A stretch of 64,000 nt of DNA from Pseudomonas sp. UBA2684 (GTDB lineage: Bacteria > Pseudomonadota > Gammaproteobacteria > Pseudomonadales > Pseudomonadaceae), in contig DELY01000048.1 of NCBI GenBank assembly GCA_002354655.1, positions 154,701 through 218,700 of the forward strand, given 5' to 3'. Positions 62,962 through 64,000 of the stretch are shown piece by piece (within the stretch, counting starts at the first letter, position 1; each line of letters opens with the position of its first letter). The notes below the pieces were generated by a model. The model ran no database searches. It saw only the letters and a list, made by a program, of their open reading frames with translations, and had not been told where the DNA came from. Both the position numbers and the translations under genes were made by a program.

Positions 62962-63405
62962 TCAGTGACCCCAGATTTTGACTGTGGTGCCGGCCATGTT
63001 CATGTCGCTGATGGCCAAGGAGCCGATGCTGGCAGCGCTGGTGTCGCCGATTTTGATCGCGCCAACGCTAACCTGACCGGTGATGGTCGGCAGGCTGATC
63101 TGCAATTGCTGGGTATCGGTGCCACCGATATCCGTGGTCACCACATCAACCAATACCGGGGCGGTGTCGGAGATGTTGAAGCCGGTGAACGCGATGGTTT
63201 CCAGGCGCAGGGAGCCGCCGTTAGCGTCGCCGTCGGTGTACACCACGCTGCCGATCGAACCGTTGAAGCTACCGGAGATGCTGATGCCGTCCTGACCGGT
63301 CACGGAGGACAGGGCGCTGTCATCCATGGCTTGCAGATCGGCCTGAGCCATGAATGGAGTAGCCAGAACAGCGGCAGCCAAGGCCAGTTGCTTGAAAGTT
63401 TTCAT
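62962..63405 (-). CDS. filA: FilA-like small exported protein with leader-like motif
   Basis: 147 residues. Sec signal peptide MKTFKQLALAAAVLATPFMA-QA, then M27-D-D-S-A-L32-S-S-V35-T-G37-Q38-D-G, which aligns in register with double-glycine leaders (hydrophobic at -12, Leu -7, Val -4, Gly -2). The rest is Gly/Ser/Thr-rich beta sequence (ISGSFNGSIGSVVY, QISLPTITGQVSVGAIKIGD) ending in VKIWGH, with no cysteines. It resembles DUF6160-type proteins. ATG at 63405 has GGAGATAA upstream; an upstream GTG adds five residues and overlaps the Shine-Dalgarno. First gene of the fil unit, followed by a hairpin. Confidence 0.75.
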   Translation of the reverse strand: MKTFKQLALAAAVLATPFMAQADLQAMDDSALSSVTGQDGISISGSFNGSIGSVVYTDGDANGGSLRLETIAFTGFNISDTAPVLVDVVTTDIGGTDTQQLQISLPTITGQVSVGAIKIGDTSAASIGSLAISDMNMAGTTVKIWGH

Positions 63406-63542
63406 TGTTGTTATCTCCACAGTTCACTATTGGGTTATCCCCGGAGGCACTGTCCTGGACTCCTGTCTCGGGCAGTTGAACCGGCTCACGCCGCTCACCA
63501 GGTCTGGCGCTGCTTCCTTAGTCGCGCCGAGCTTGGATTCGT

Positions 63543-63557
63543 GAAGCACCGTGCTTC
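63543..63557. promoter_or_regulatory. 15-bp palindrome upstream of filA (possible LuxR-type operator)
   Basis: GAAGCAC-C-GTGCTTC is a perfect palindrome 138 bases upstream of the filA start, between filA and the LuxR-family gene. It is a candidate binding site for that regulator. Confidence 0.45.
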
Positions 63558-63650
63558 TCGTCCTGGCTACAAAACTACTGGTGCTGCCCCCGGCTGCCAG
63601 CCCATCCAAGGGATGGAGCGCCGTCGCGCGGTCAAGCAAGGCCTCTGGCA

Positions 63651-64000
63651 TCAGGCTTCGCTTAATAACCCCAAACTTTTCCCCTTCAATACCGCCTGGG
63701 TGCGGCTGCGCACCCCCAGCTTGGCGAACAGGTTATGCAGGTGCCATTTGATCGTGGCTTCCGAAAGATGCACCGCCTGGGCGATTTCGCGGTTCGACAA
63801 ACCTGCCGCCACGAACCGCAAAATCTCTCGCTCACGATGGCTAACATCTTGATTTTCATCGAAAGTTTCAGGATCTACAGCCAGCCGACGGCACTGCTCG
63901 CGCAACTGCTCGGCAACCCCTTGCCAGGCCAGAGCACGCTTCGGCTCGGCAACGCGCCAGGCATCCCAAAGCGGCAGCAGCCACAAGGCGTCATCCTGGA
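63651..64000 (-). CDS. LuxR-family regulator, C-terminal part (5' end outside the window)
   Basis: The frame is open to the window edge, so only the C-terminal 115 or so residues are visible. The helix-turn-helix is complete: HREREILRFVAAGLSNREIA, then LSEATIKWHLHNLFAKLGVRSRTQAV. The preceding helical stretch (ALAWQGVAEQLREQCRRLAV) resembles the repeats before the HTH in MalT-type large LuxR regulators, so the full protein may be around 900 residues. It is upstream of, and on the same strand as, filA, and is the natural candidate regulator of the fil cluster. Confidence 0.85.
   Translation of the reverse strand, partial: QDDALWLLPLWDAWRVAEPKRALAWQGVAEQLREQCRRLAVDPETFDENQDVSHREREILRFVAAGLSNREIAQAVHLSEATIKWHLHNLFAKLGVRSRTQAVLKGKSLGLLSEA

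Noticed and set aside
58256..63405. Calling the fil genes a pilus assembly operon
   Set aside because: No chaperone, usher, secretin, prepilin peptidase or pilin features; two barrels, a C39 peptidase and a MalM-like protein point elsewhere.
1..64000. Prophage, IS transposase, tRNA/rRNA or CRISPR array
   Set aside because: No integrase, transposase, phage structural genes, cloverleaf-like tRNA sequences or regularly spaced repeats were seen; the only mobile-like DNA is the short MITE and REP elements.

Overview
The window is a chromosomal segment from a Pseudomonas-type gammaproteobacterium. GC is high, start codons follow pseudomonad habits (for example TTG starts for sigX and ppsA), and the gene order is characteristic: cysS-glnS-ppiB-lpxH, acnB, nasS-nasT, nirB-nirD-nitrate reductase-cobA, oprF-sigX-cmpX-crfX-cmaX, rraA, ppsA/ppsR. 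As I recall it, this order matches the P. aeruginosa PAO1 stretch from about PA1795 down to PA1769, with extra blocks inserted. I cannot name the species. I see no prophage, IS transposase, tRNA, rRNA or CRISPR array.

Layout. 0.1-10.4 kb is housekeeping: two aminoacyl-tRNA synthetases, a prolyl isomerase, lipid A hydrolase LpxH, tRNA hydroxylase MiaE, a tandem Usp protein, a DUF1289 protein and aconitase B. 10.8-38.6 kb is dominated by nitrate assimilation: the sensor/antiterminator pair NasS-NasT, an ABC nitrate importer (nasFED), an MFS nitrate transporter, a PP2C-kinase fusion, nitrite reductase NirBD, nitrate reductase and CobA for siroheme. Interleaved are a group II decarboxylase, alaC, an SOS-box gene, a PL7 alginate lyase, a thioesterase and a five-gene cytochrome c oxidase operon whose subunit II carries two heme c domains. 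38.7-48 kb holds the OprF/SigX envelope cluster, RraA, a hydrolase, PEP synthase and its regulator. 48-54.8 kb is a 2-methylcitrate operon (gntR-prpB-prpC-acnD-prpF). 55.1-58.2 kb is a three-gene set: a retropepsin-like protein, an inactive transglutaminase fused to seven TM helices, and a RimK-like ATP-grasp ligase. 58.3-64 kb is a fil-type envelope cluster (filABCDE order, minus strand) next to the 3' end of a LuxR-family gene.

How the parts work together. Four separate transcription units (nasST, nasFED, the MFS transporter, and nirBD-nasC-cobA) each begin with a sigma54 element having exact GG-N10-GC spacing. Each is followed by a leader with two or more hexaloop hairpins (A at loop position 1, G at position 4) and an intrinsic terminator whose 5' arm overlaps the last hairpin. 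This is the expected target of the ANTAR antiterminator NasT, encoded here. Nitrogen status (sigma54/NtrC) and nitrate (NasS/NasT) would therefore gate the whole pathway, including nasS-nasT itself.

The least understood parts are the fil cluster and the ATP-grasp/transglutaminase/retropepsin triad. In the fil cluster, the small exported protein FilA carries a leader-like motif in register with double-glycine leaders, and its neighbour FilB is a C39-type peptidase with an intact Cys-His-Asp triad.
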